Origin: Leptospiraceae bacterium
GTDB taxonomy: Bacteria; Spirochaetota; Leptospiria; Turneriellales; Turneriellaceae
Reading direction: 5' to 3'
Assembly (NCBI GenBank): GCA_016788945.1
Contig: JAEUSA010000313.1
Location: 1 to 15,282, forward strand
Length of the DNA: 15,282 bases
The notes below the pieces were generated by a model. The model worked only from the letters and a program-made list of their open reading frames with translations. It was not told the origin of the DNA and searched no databases. Positions 7,747-14,674 of this stretch are shown in pieces. Each line of letters opens with the position of its first letter. The stretch's first letter is position 1. The translations under genes and the position numbers were made by a program.

Positions 7747-7824
7747 GAACCATCGGCATTCACCCGGCAACGAGCGCAAAGTGCTTTAGCCATCGGGGCA
7801 TTCTGCCGATGTGACATAATATAG

Positions 7825-8445
7825 ATGCGTAGGATTGTAAACGTGCTGTTTTTTTGCGGCCTGATTGTGCCTGCATTCCGTAATCCGGCTGCGCAGGGCA
7901 CAGCCGCCCCCGCCGCAGGCAAAGAGACCTGTGCTGGCGGCCCCAGCGTCGCTTGCAGCGCAGTCGATATGACTGACGCCGTCACCCCGCTCGAAACCGA
8001 ACAGGCCGACCAAACGATTAACCTCGCTAACTCGCTGGCGAAAGAAAAGCGTTACCGTGAAGCTCTCGAGACCTATCAGGAATTTGTGCGCGTGTTTCCG
8101 CTGAGCCCGCGCGTGCGTGAGGCCCGGGAAAATATGGCCCGCATCTATGAACGCCGTCAGCGCTATGACCGGGCAATTGTACAGTACGAGGCGCTTTACC
8201 GTGAACTCGGTATCAGTCAGGTGGGATTACTCTATCATCTCGAAGCGGCGCGCCTGCATGAAATCGCCGGCAACGAAGAAGCGGCGGTGAATATTTACAA
8301 AGAAATCAACCAGATTGACCCGGGCTCAGAAGCTGCCGCTAAAGCACGCACGCGCATGGATGCGCTGAACCTGATGCAAAAAACCGGCGATGCAAAAACG
8401 CCGGCACCGGAGCAACCCGGCAAATCAGAAATGACAGCGAAATAA
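7825..8445 (+). CDS. Exported TPR-repeat protein
   Basis: This 206-residue protein has an N-terminal signal sequence (MRRIVNVLFF plus CGLIVPAF). Cys11 sits mid-hydrophobic without a good lipobox, so I do not call it a lipoprotein. A low-complexity Ala/Pro/Gly stretch with two Cys (36 and 44) follows. Residues about 62-167 form three tetratricopeptide-like units: AKEKRYREALETYQEFVRV, RIYERRQRYDRAIVQYEAL and LHEIAGNEEAAVNIYKEI. The tail is Ala/Pro/Lys-rich. It should be a periplasmic protein-binding scaffold, somewhat like the TPR part of CpoB/YbgF or BamD, but there is no Tol or Bam gene nearby to support that. There is no Shine-Dalgarno, and CATAAT at 7815-7820 lies only 5 bases before the ATG, which would fit a leaderless message. 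Confidence 0.85.
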   Translation: MRRIVNVLFFCGLIVPAFRNPAAQGTAAPAAGKETCAGGPSVACSAVDMTDAVTPLETEQADQTINLANSLAKEKRYREALETYQEFVRVFPLSPRVREARENMARIYERRQRYDRAIVQYEALYRELGISQVGLLYHLEAARLHEIAGNEEAAVNIYKEINQIDPGSEAAAKARTRMDALNLMQKTGDAKTPAPEQPGKSEMTAK

Positions 8446-8452
8446 TCTCTGT

Positions 8453-8470
8453 GGCGGGTTTAAACCCGCC
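8453..8470. terminator. GC-rich palindrome between convergent TPR and HDOD genes
   Basis: GGCGGGTTTAAACCCGCC is an 18-base perfect palindrome, 7 bases after the TPR stop codon and 1 base beyond the HDOD stop codon (CTA at 8472-8474). As RNA it would form a GGCGGG/CCCGCC stem with a TTTAAA loop from either strand. Position suggests a shared bidirectional terminator, although neither strand has a U-tract. Confidence 0.65.
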
Positions 8471-8471
8471 C

Positions 8472-9380
8472 CTAATTCGTAAACAGTTCGCCGCAGAAAG
8501 AGTAAAATGAATCTTTGGTAATGACCTGCCGCAGATCTTCGAGATAATATTTCTTTTTGGTCTCGTCGATGTTATAGACCGGCGTGATTTTACCGAATTC
8601 GACAAGCAGCTTATCGCGCAGTTTTGCGTCTAATTTGAGAGTTTCGGTATAACCCGAGAGCAGCACGATGTATTCGGCGAGCAACACGGGCAATAACATC
8701 GGCTGCTCTTTCTCGAGTGCGGCGGCGTCGCCAATGCGATAGCGCAACACCCCGGCAGATGCCGTCAGTTCAGGGGGAAAATTCCATACCTTCATCGCGT
8801 GCGCAGAGACATCGGCAGAGGTGAACTGCCATTTCATATTCTCTAATTGGTGCAGTTTTTCTTCGTCGGCGCCGTCTGCCGACATCTGAAAACAAATAGA
8901 ATACTCGTCAGCGTATTGATTGGCCATAATCGACTTGCCGATCTGGCGCAGAAGACCCGTCATAAAAATTTCGTCTTTCTGTTTGTCTTTGCCGACACGC
9001 TCGGCGATGATTTTTGAAATCAGAGCTGTCAGCACCGAGCGCATCCACAGCTCTTTCATGATCTTGAAATTGCCTTTTTTCGGCATGATCGAAGCCGCCG
9101 AAACCAACAGTGACAGACCTTTTACCGTTTTGAATCCTAATAAGGCGATTGCCTGTGACAGATTGGTAATGCGGTTACCGCGCGCATAAAACGCCGAATT
9201 GGCGAGCTTGAGAATTTTGGTTGAAAGCGCCGGGTCTGCCTGAATAATATTCCGTATTTGCTCAGCCGAGACGCTGATCTGGCTTTCGTCGATCTGCATC
9301 ACCCGCGCAGCCACCTGCGGCATAGGCGGCAACTCAATATTCTTGAGATTGTCGGTGAGCATCTGTTTCCTCACGCTCAT
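8472..9380 (-). CDS. HDOD-domain signalling protein
   Basis: This 302-residue cytoplasmic protein starts at ATG 9380. Residues about 10-215 match the HDOD domain: ELPPMPQVAARVM (16-28), the block around ADPALSTKILKLANSAFY (48-65), LSQAIALLGFKTVKGL (74-89) and TGLLRQIGKSIM (141-152). In true HD phosphohydrolases the last block carries His-Asp (LLHDIGK); here it reads Arg-Gln (LLRQIGK), so no metal-dependent hydrolase activity is expected. HDOD proteins usually act as regulatory scaffolds in chemotaxis, stress or c-di-GMP circuits. The C-terminal 85 residues have no recognised domain. No Shine-Dalgarno is obvious. It is convergent with the TPR gene and divergent from the DoxX gene. Confidence 0.9.
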   Translation of the reverse strand: MSVRKQMLTDNLKNIELPPMPQVAARVMQIDESQISVSAEQIRNIIQADPALSTKILKLANSAFYARGNRITNLSQAIALLGFKTVKGLSLLVSAASIMPKKGNFKIMKELWMRSVLTALISKIIAERVGKDKQKDEIFMTGLLRQIGKSIMANQYADEYSICFQMSADGADEEKLHQLENMKWQFTSADVSAHAMKVWNFPPELTASAGVLRYRIGDAAALEKEQPMLLPVLLAEYIVLLSGYTETLKLDAKLRDKLLVEFGKITPVYNIDETKKKYYLEDLRQVITKDSFYSFCGELFTN

Positions 9381-9456
9381 AGCTTTTTAGAGTGTCAATT
9401 GATTCTCAGTCGTGAACGCCGGTTTTTTTGAAATAATGGGCGGCGGCACAGGCAAA

Positions 9457-9465
9457 TGTTATACT
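9457..9465 (+). promoter_or_regulatory. Extended -10 promoter for the DoxX-like gene
   Basis: TGTTATACT fits the extended -10 form (TGn followed by TATACT). No convincing -35 is seen 17 bp upstream, which extended -10 promoters tolerate. Transcription would start near 9471-9473 and give a leader of about 95 nt. Confidence 0.45.
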
Positions 9466-9470
9466 TGACC

Positions 9471-9566
9471 GCCGGAAAAACCGGCAAAAGGTTATCTAAA
9501 GGAATCTCCGTCACGGACTACGTGGGTTGTTTTAGGGAACCTTAACGACACAGTTAAGGAGGGCTT
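9471..9566 (+). promoter_or_regulatory. Structured 5' leader with sequestered ribosome site
   Basis: The leader contains several helices. GCCGG 9471-9475 pairs with CCGGC 9481-9485 around AAAAA. AAGGTT 9488-9493 pairs with AACCTT 9538-9543, extended by CTAAA 9496-9500 with TTTAG 9531-9535. TCCG 9507-9510 pairs with CGGA 9514-9517. CCTTAAC 9540-9546 pairs with GTTAAGG 9553-9559. The last helix buries half of the strong Shine-Dalgarno AAGGAGGG (9556-9563) and competes with the long-range helix for bases 9540-9543. It matches no riboswitch class I can recall. A cis-acting switch or thermometer is an inference. Confidence 0.45.
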
Positions 9567-9932
9567 ATGCCTTTTACATTAATCGGAAGAATTCTTTTCT
9601 CTTTACCCATGATCGGTTTTGGCCTCGGACACTTGACGAGCGCAGCGAATATGGCGGCGATGGTTCCCGCTTGGTTGCCCGGTGGGGTATTCTGGGTTTA
9701 TCTGACCGGAGTTGCGCTGGTGGCCGCGGGTATCGCGATCATTATCAACAAACTCACGTTTCAGGCTGCCTTGGGACTATCCGTGCTGGTCATGACTTTC
9801 GCTCTCACGGTTCATTTGCCGGGCATGCTCAAGGGCGAAGGCATGGCAAAAATGATGTCTATGGTTGCGCTCTATAAAGATATCGCGATTTCCGGTGCGG
9901 CACTCTATATTGCCGGCCAGTCACGCAGCTAA
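9567..9932 (+). CDS. DoxX-like small integral membrane protein
   Basis: This 121-residue protein has four hydrophobic helices at about 4-22, 40-60, 64-84 and 97-117. The opening IGRILFSLPMIGFGLGHL and the motif VHLPGML before a MAKMMSMVALYKDIAISGAAL stretch are typical of the DoxX/DoxX-like family of inner-membrane proteins. Some members are linked to redox or thiol stress, but the biochemical role of most is unsettled. ATG 9567 is fixed by AAGGAGGG, with GGAGG ending 4 nt before it. The gene has its own promoter and long leader. Its TAA (9930-9932) overlaps the convergent sanA stop codon by two bases, with no terminator between the genes. Confidence 0.82.
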   Translation: MPFTLIGRILFSLPMIGFGLGHLTSAANMAAMVPAWLPGGVFWVYLTGVALVAAGIAIIINKLTFQAALGLSVLVMTFALTVHLPGMLKGEGMAKMMSMVALYKDIAISGAALYIAGQSRS

Positions 9933-10618
9933 TCAGTTTTTTTCTTTGTCCAACTGGCGCGTCCGTCGCCAGTTACGGGCAAAGGACCATCTTGCGCGAC
10001 GACAGGTTTGAGCACATAAACGTCGAGCATTGATTTGAGCCGGGCAAGATATTCCCTGCCCTGCGCCTGATACGTGTTATCAAACGATGAGGATTCCGCG
10101 ACATAACCTTCGGCTTTGATTCCCTGTTTTTCTGCGAGGAACAGCGCCCTCGGCAAATAAATATCCTGACTGACAACAATTGCCGTTTTCACCGCATATG
10201 TCCCGCGCGCGCGCGCCATCGTGTCATACGTACGCACGCCTGCATGATCGAGAAAAATATCTTCGGGTTTTACACCGTGGCGCAGGCAATAATCGCGCAT
10301 CGTGTGCACTTCATCGTAAAAGCGCCGGGTATTATCGCCCGAAAGCAGTAGCTTCGGTACAATCTGCCGGTTATAGAGTTCGATGCCGGCACGCAGCCGG
10401 TTGAGCAGGGTATTCGACGGTTGTTTACTCGGCAATACGCTCGCGCCGGGAATCAACGCAACCTGCGCTGGATGGGGAGCTTCAGCGCTCTGTACGGGCC
10501 GGTATATCTTACCGCGCGAGCGCGCTGAAAACCAAAACAACAGGGCTCCGGTCGTGATGAGTGCGACGAGAGTCGTCAGTACGGCGAATTTGAACAGTTT
10601 GCGAATCGCTCTCACCAT
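9929..10618 (-). CDS. sanA: SanA/YdcF-family (DUF218) envelope protein
   Basis: This 229-residue protein has one N-terminal membrane anchor (about 7-30, FAVLTTLVALITTGALLFWF) and a periplasmic DUF218 domain. It matches the SanA type closely: VALIPGASV (53-61), KLLLSGDNTRRFYDEVHTM (89-107), the block LDHAGVRTYDTM (123-134), AIVVSQDIYLPRALFLA (146-162) and a closing LKSMLDVYVLKP. E. coli SanA is tied to envelope barrier function and vancomycin exclusion at high temperature; the reaction is unknown. I use ATG 10618; a GTG at 10657 would add 13 polar residues before the signal anchor. Its stop (CTA 9929-9931) overlaps that of the DoxX gene. A hairpin upstream separates it from the membrane gene. 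Confidence 0.88.
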   Translation of the reverse strand: MVRAIRKLFKFAVLTTLVALITTGALLFWFSARSRGKIYRPVQSAEAPHPAQVALIPGASVLPSKQPSNTLLNRLRAGIELYNRQIVPKLLLSGDNTRRFYDEVHTMRDYCLRHGVKPEDIFLDHAGVRTYDTMARARGTYAVKTAIVVSQDIYLPRALFLAEKQGIKAEGYVAESSSFDNTYQAQGREYLARLKSMLDVYVLKPVVAQDGPLPVTGDGRASWTKKKTD

Positions 10619-10679
10619 AAACCCGGCGTCATTTTCATACAAACGGCCGCACCGCACAGCGAAATGCGGGGTGACTAAA

Positions 10680-10708
10680 GGGGCTGTCGCGACCTGCCGC
10701 GCAGCCCC
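10680..10708 (-). terminator. Intrinsic-type terminator after the 10715-11350 gene
   Basis: Read on the minus strand, GGGGCTG (10708-10702) pairs with CAGCCCC (10686-10680). It is extended by CGCG (10701-10698) with CGCG (10691-10688) after a one-base bulge at 10687, leaving a 6-nt loop. TTTAGT follows, a short U-rich tail. It begins 6 bases past the upstream gene's stop codon, so it probably ends that transcript and leaves sanA with its own promoter. Confidence 0.65.
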
Positions 10709-10714
10709 AAAAAG

Positions 10715-11350
10715 CTATCGCTGCTGCGTCGTCGCGATAATACGCAGGGCAACTGCGCAAATCGTGAGAATCGCATTCAACCCCACCTCTTTCCACGGAA
10801 AAACAACGGCAAATACCGATAACAGCATGAGAATCTGGCTGCTATTTTGTAACGCCGAGGTTGTACGGTATCTTATGAGCGCCACCACCGCCGCCGCAAA
10901 AAGCAGCAAAAGCGAGATCGCGAACAGCAGGTTTCCACTGCTCGTCAGTTTGTAGCGCACGATACCCGTCGGTAATGCATGAATATCTTCGGCAAAGCCC
11001 GAGCGTGAAAACGGCGCGAGCATTGTTATGAGGGCAACGCCTGTTGCGATACGCATGAGCTGTGCCCCATTTGCGCGTAAACCGATCAGTTCGGGCACAT
11101 CCGAGGCCCACAACCAACTCAGTGCGGCGAGAGTTACACCGGTCATACCGACAAAGGTATGGACATTTTGCTCTGTTCCGACAGTACGAAACAGCAACGA
11201 TATCATGCCATAGGCAAAAGCGGTGGCGCACAGCGCGAAACCCACTGCGCGCGCTTCACCGCCAGAGAAAATGAGCCGGTAACCAGCATAGGCATTCAGC
11301 AATAATGCGAGGCTGAGCCCCGCGACGCCGATTTTGATCAGAATGTGCAT
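10715..11350 (-). CDS. Seven-helix membrane protein of unknown function
   Basis: I do not recognise this 211-residue protein. I use ATG 11350 (MHILIKIGVAG); a GTG at 11368 would add six residues. It has about seven hydrophobic segments: IKIGVAGLSLALLLNAYAGY, AVGFALCATAFAYGMISLLF, FVGMTGVTLAALSWLWA, MRIATGVALITMLAPF, LLFAISLLLLFAAAVVALI, ILMLLSVFAVVFPW and ILTICAVALRIIATT. There are few charged residues within the helices and short loops, so nothing suggests an enzyme active site. It lies 30 nt downstream of the barrel pseudogene on the same strand, so the two were probably co-transcribed. Confidence 0.72.
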   Translation of the reverse strand: MHILIKIGVAGLSLALLLNAYAGYRLIFSGGEARAVGFALCATAFAYGMISLLFRTVGTEQNVHTFVGMTGVTLAALSWLWASDVPELIGLRANGAQLMRIATGVALITMLAPFSRSGFAEDIHALPTGIVRYKLTSSGNLLFAISLLLLFAAAVVALIRYRTTSALQNSSQILMLLSVFAVVFPWKEVGLNAILTICAVALRIIATTQQR

Positions 11351-11380
11351 ACCGGTCTTCAGGCACACACTGCGTTCATA

Positions 11381-11795
11381 TCAACGACCAAAATTATAGC
11401 CGATTGCCAGTCTGAATTCATACATCGCCTCAGCCGAGAGCAGGCGCGAGATATTGCCGGCTGTCGAATAGTTAGTCGAGCTAGTCGGCCCCATGTAGAA
11501 TGCACCCAACAGATGGTCATAGCGAAATTGTGGTGAGACCATCAAATTACCGTAAAGCCAGTGCAAGCCGACCATACCGTAGCGTGCTTTGGCGCAGAAT
11601 TCCTGCGGCATAAATTACCTTTCCTGAGAATTCCACGGGTTTTGTTACCGGAATCGACGGAGCCGGTGCCTTCGGTTCTTCGGGTGCGGCGGCGGGCACC
11701 TCGGCTTTTGCTTTCTTTGCCGCTGCGGGTTTCCCTTTTTGCGCCCAAAGATATGACTGACTGAGAGCCAGTGCAACGAGTATTGTGTATTTCAT
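11381..11795 (-). pseudogene. Frameshifted, shortened outer-membrane beta-barrel gene
   Basis: A good start lies at 11795: GGAGG is 4 nt upstream, then a signal peptide (MKYTILVALALSQSYLWA) and a Lys/Ala/Pro-rich linker to VEFSGKVIYAA. That frame stops after 82 codons. A different minus frame then continues to 11381 with alternating barrel-like strands (YGMVGLHWLYGNLMVSPQF, FRLAIGYNFGR at the end), a typical outer-membrane C-terminus. Joined, the two halves give only about 135-140 residues, under 90 of them barrel, too few for the smallest common 8-strand barrel. Both a frameshift and an internal deletion are therefore likely. AGAATTCC occurs twice nearby (11596-11603 and 11627-11634). A sequencing error could explain the frameshift but not the short length. 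Confidence 0.65.
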
Positions 11796-11799
11796 AAAT

Positions 11800-11804
11800 C
11801 CTCC
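11800..11804 (-). promoter_or_regulatory. Shine-Dalgarno of the barrel pseudogene
   Basis: CCTCC on the plus strand reads GGAGG on the minus strand, 4 nt before ATG 11795. Retention of a strong ribosome site in front of a clean signal peptide shows that this was a real, expressed gene. Confidence 0.65.
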
Positions 11805-11947
11805 AAAGTTTGGTTGTTGCTTTTAGCACATTTTACCGGTGTTTCGACCGTTTGGACCCAGATGGACTGAAAACCGCTCATCAGCCCGCAGGTTTTTGTA
11901 CAGTAATTGCTTGACCGAGGCAGTCTTAACGCCGTCGTCGCACGCAC

Positions 11948-12952
11948 GTGCGCTACGCATTGAAGCGTTTTCTTCTGATGATTCCGACATTTATCGGCAT
12001 CATCACGATAACTTTTTTCCTGACCAAATTGCGCCCCGATGCGCTCACTACGGCCTCGATGGGGCCTGACGGCATGAAAGAATCGAGCGGGCTCGATGAG
12101 TTCCAGCAAAAGATGCGCGCTTACTATGGCCTTGACCAACCGCTGCATGTGCAATATGCACGGCTGTGGAAAAATATTCTCACGCTCAATTTTTCCGAAA
12201 GCCGCATCGACCACCGGCCCGTTCTGACCAAGATCGGTGAAGCGCTACCCGTCACGCTGTTCTTCAATATTCTTACCGTATTCATCGTCTACAGCATTTC
12301 GATACCGTTAGGTGTGTATATGGCCGTGCACGACCAGGCGCGCAAAGAGAAGATACTCGCCACCGTGCTATACGTTCTCTATGCCTTGCCCAGTTTTTGG
12401 GTAGCGCTGATGCTGCTGAAATATTTTGGCTCGGCAGAACACCTCGATCTTTTTCCGCTATCGGGGCTCGTGAGCCCCTACTTTGCACAACTGAACTGGT
12501 ATCAAAAAATCGGGGATTTCCTCTGGCACCTTGTCTTGCCCGTGACGGTGATGGTCTACGGTTCGTTCGCGTTCTTAAGCCGCTATATGAAATCTTCGTT
12601 TCTCGAGTCGCTGCGGTCGGACTACGTACGCACGGCGAAAGCCAAAGGGTTAAAGAGCGCCACCATTATCTACATACACGCGCTGAGGAATTCTGTAATC
12701 CCCCTCGTAACCCTCTTAGGTGGCCTGTTGCCCTCACTCATCGGCGGCTCGGTAATTCTCGAACGTATCTTCTCGATTCCCGGAATGGGTAAACTTGCTT
12801 ACGACAGCTTCTATGCCAACGACGACACAGTCATCATCGCCGTCGTATCGATTTCGTCGGTGCTCACGATGGTCGGTATTTTTCTCAGCGACATCGCCTA
12901 TATGCTCGTCGACCCGCGCATACGCTTCGGCATGCAGGCGGAGAAAGCATGA
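11948..12952 (+). CDS. yejB: Peptide ABC importer permease, YejB type
   Basis: This 334-residue inner-membrane permease of the dipeptide/oligopeptide ABC family starts at GTG 11948 (RYALKRFLLMIPTFIGIIT). Helix 1 (about 8-25) is followed by a periplasmic segment (26-98), then five helices. The EAA coupling loop for the ATPase is at about 225-247 (DYVRTAKAKG ... HALRN), and it closes with SDIAYMLVDPRIRF. The stretch LDLFPLSGLVSPYF followed by LNWYQKIGDFLWHLVLPV is characteristic of YejB, which with YejA, YejE and YejF imports peptides such as microcin C in E. coli. It overlaps yejE by ATGA. There is no Shine-Dalgarno at the GTG. Neither a binding protein nor an ATPase gene is in the window. It is divergent from the barrel pseudogene. 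Confidence 0.92.
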   Translation: MRYALKRFLLMIPTFIGIITITFFLTKLRPDALTTASMGPDGMKESSGLDEFQQKMRAYYGLDQPLHVQYARLWKNILTLNFSESRIDHRPVLTKIGEALPVTLFFNILTVFIVYSISIPLGVYMAVHDQARKEKILATVLYVLYALPSFWVALMLLKYFGSAEHLDLFPLSGLVSPYFAQLNWYQKIGDFLWHLVLPVTVMVYGSFAFLSRYMKSSFLESLRSDYVRTAKAKGLKSATIIYIHALRNSVIPLVTLLGGLLPSLIGGSVILERIFSIPGMGKLAYDSFYANDDTVIIAVVSISSVLTMVGIFLSDIAYMLVDPRIRFGMQAEKA

Positions 12953-13977
12953 GGCGTCTTTGGCGCAGAATTTTTAACCGCGAGGGCCGCGCTCCGATGA
13001 GTGTCGGCTCGCGCCTGACATGGTTATTTCTCGCAGGGTTCATTTTTACCGGCGTTTGCGCTCCTTTTATCGCGTCTTCGCAGCCACTCGTTATTTACAA
13101 CAAGGCAGATTACGAGAAAAAAACCGGCATCAAACTTAAGACGTTTCCGTTGTTTTCGACCCTCTTCAAGAGAGATGCGCAATCGGAAAAAATTGAATAC
13201 CGCAAGCTCGCGGAGCGCAAAGAGATCGGCGCGGTTTTTACACTGATTCCTTATGCGCCGAAAGAGCATGAGCTGGAAAATTATCTCAAGCCGCCCGCGT
13301 TTTGGGGTGCAAGATTTACACACATACTCGGTACTGACGAAAGCGGCAGGGATGTGGCCTCACGGCTCGTGTGGGGGACACAGAATTCACTGCTCGTATC
13401 ACTCGTTGCCGTCGGTCTTGCGCTCGTCATCGGCGTCTTGATCGGTTCCATCGCAGGTTACTTCGGCGGCTGGGTTGATATTCTCATCAGCCGGTTCATC
13501 GAAATCGTCATCTGTTTTCCCAAACTCATTCTGATTATTGCAGTGATGGCGCTCAAAAAACCGTCATTGCTGAACCTCATGATTGTCATCGGCCTTACCA
13601 GCTGGACGGGTATTGCGCGGCTGGTGCGCGGCGAGGTGATGAAAGTGCGCAACTTCGACTACGTGCTGAGCGCACGCGCGATGGGGGCGACCAACTGGCG
13701 TATTCTCTTTATTCACATTCTACCGGCGACAATCGGTCCATTATCGGTGACGGCAGCCTTCGACGTCGCCGAAGCTGTGCTGACCGAGTCGGCGTTGAGT
13801 TTTCTCGGCATTGGCGTGCCCATACCCGAACCCTCGTGGGGTGACGTATTAAAAACCGCACAAGACTTTCCTGACATAGCATGGTGGATGACACTTTTTC
13901 CCGGTATGCTGATTTTTATGACGGTCATCACATTCAACAACCTCGGCGATCGCCTGCGAGAGAGGTTCACGCGCTGA
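12949..13977 (+). CDS. yejE: Peptide ABC importer permease, YejE type
   Basis: This 342-residue second permease forms a heterodimer with YejB. Helix 1 is at about 23-42. A long periplasmic segment (about 43-125) contains LIPYAPKEHEL and ends at HILGTDESGRDVASRLVWG, the hallmark of OppC/DppC/YejE permeases; the long insert before it is the YejE form. Five helices follow, with the EAA loop at about 238-259 (YVLSARAMGATNW ... HILP) and FLGIGVPIPEPSWGDVL near 285-301. The ATG start overlaps the yejB TGA (ATGA), and its own TGA overlaps the next ATG (TGATG), so all three genes are probably translated in coupled fashion. Confidence 0.92.
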   Translation: MRRLWRRIFNREGRAPMSVGSRLTWLFLAGFIFTGVCAPFIASSQPLVIYNKADYEKKTGIKLKTFPLFSTLFKRDAQSEKIEYRKLAERKEIGAVFTLIPYAPKEHELENYLKPPAFWGARFTHILGTDESGRDVASRLVWGTQNSLLVSLVAVGLALVIGVLIGSIAGYFGGWVDILISRFIEIVICFPKLILIIAVMALKKPSLLNLMIVIGLTSWTGIARLVRGEVMKVRNFDYVLSARAMGATNWRILFIHILPATIGPLSVTAAFDVAEAVLTESALSFLGIGVPIPEPSWGDVLKTAQDFPDIAWWMTLFPGMLIFMTVITFNNLGDRLRERFTR

Positions 13978-14663
13978 TGCAACTCAATGGCATTGACCAG
14001 AACGTCTATCTGAAGCTCTACCCCGCGATCGCGGCGAATGTTTTGCTTATCGTCTTTGCGCTGATGCGCCGGCCATACCTCAAAATCTACCTGCTTTTTT
14101 TCGCCATCACGACTCTCGTCGATATTCTGGTCGCGGGCAAAATTGTGCCGATCGCCGACGATAACGTGCGCACTGCCTTTGAATATGTGTTCGTGCTGAT
14201 CGGTGATCTGCGTTATATCATACTGCTCGCTTATATGCTATATGCCGGGCGCCCCCTATCCGATGTCGCCCGCTTCCGTCCGGGCGGTGACGTGCTCAAA
14301 CCGACGTTGATCTTCACGCTGTTCCCTACGCTGCTTGTTTCGGCAATTGCCTTTGCAAAACCAAACCTGATGACGATCGGCCGCCACCGCTTTCTCGCCT
14401 ATGAGCTGATATTTTTTGTGCTGACCTTTTTGTGGATGTATGTTGTGCTGCCGCAAAAGCCGATCACAGAAGTTGCAAAGAATTTTCTCCGCCGCGCGTC
14501 TCTACCCGTATTCGGCTTCTATGGCCTGTGGGCTACCGCCGATATGCTGATATTGAACGGCATCGAGGCCGGTTACGCACTGCGCATCTTACCGAACCTG
14601 CTTTATTACTGCGGTTTTTTGTGGTGGATCGCCCAAATCAGCGAGAGCAAAGGCGAAAGATAG
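13977..14663 (+). CDS. Seven-helix membrane protein coupled to yejBE
   Basis: I do not recognise this 228-residue protein. I chose ATG 13977 (MQLNGIDQNVYL) because it overlaps the yejE stop as TGATG; longer starts lie deep inside yejE. Seven hydrophobic segments are clear: about 11-30 (LKLYPAIAANVLLIVFALM), 36-54 (IYLLFFAITTLVDILVAG), 69-90, 103-124, 138-158, 174-192 and 202-220. Aromatic residues are plentiful (YCGFLWWIAQI). There is no signal peptide and no enzymatic motif. The arrangement of seven helices with short loops recalls YhhN or lysoplasmalogenase-like proteins, but I cannot support that from motifs. The tight coupling suggests it works with, or is co-regulated with, the importer. 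Confidence 0.78.
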   Translation: MQLNGIDQNVYLKLYPAIAANVLLIVFALMRRPYLKIYLLFFAITTLVDILVAGKIVPIADDNVRTAFEYVFVLIGDLRYIILLAYMLYAGRPLSDVARFRPGGDVLKPTLIFTLFPTLLVSAIAFAKPNLMTIGRHRFLAYELIFFVLTFLWMYVVLPQKPITEVAKNFLRRASLPVFGFYGLWATADMLILNGIEAGYALRILPNLLYYCGFLWWIAQISESKGER

Positions 14664-14674
14664 CTGGCGCGAAA

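Noticed and set aside
7751..7811. Repeated CCATCGG-CATTC motif and a CATCGG/CCGATG inverted repeat before the TPR gene
   Set aside because: The repeats are short and imperfect; they could be an operator but are not clearly above chance.
7245..7814. A 189-codon plus-strand open frame
   Set aside because: It is antisense to the EAL gene and runs over the divergent promoter region; no coding signature.
9441..9490. Possible c-di-GMP (GEMM) riboswitch, from GGCACAGGCAAA and the nearby GGCAAAAGG
   Set aside because: The first element lies upstream of the likely transcription start, and the conserved GACGCAAAGCC and GGUAGCGGGG blocks are absent.
10383..10955. A 190-codon plus-strand open frame
   Set aside because: It crosses the sanA start, a terminator and the end of the next minus-strand gene; no domain and no ribosome site.
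11952..11958. A third GCTACGC heptamer near the yejB start
   Set aside because: It has the apex sequence but no flanking arms (the next bases outward do not pair), so it is not a member of the palindrome pair.
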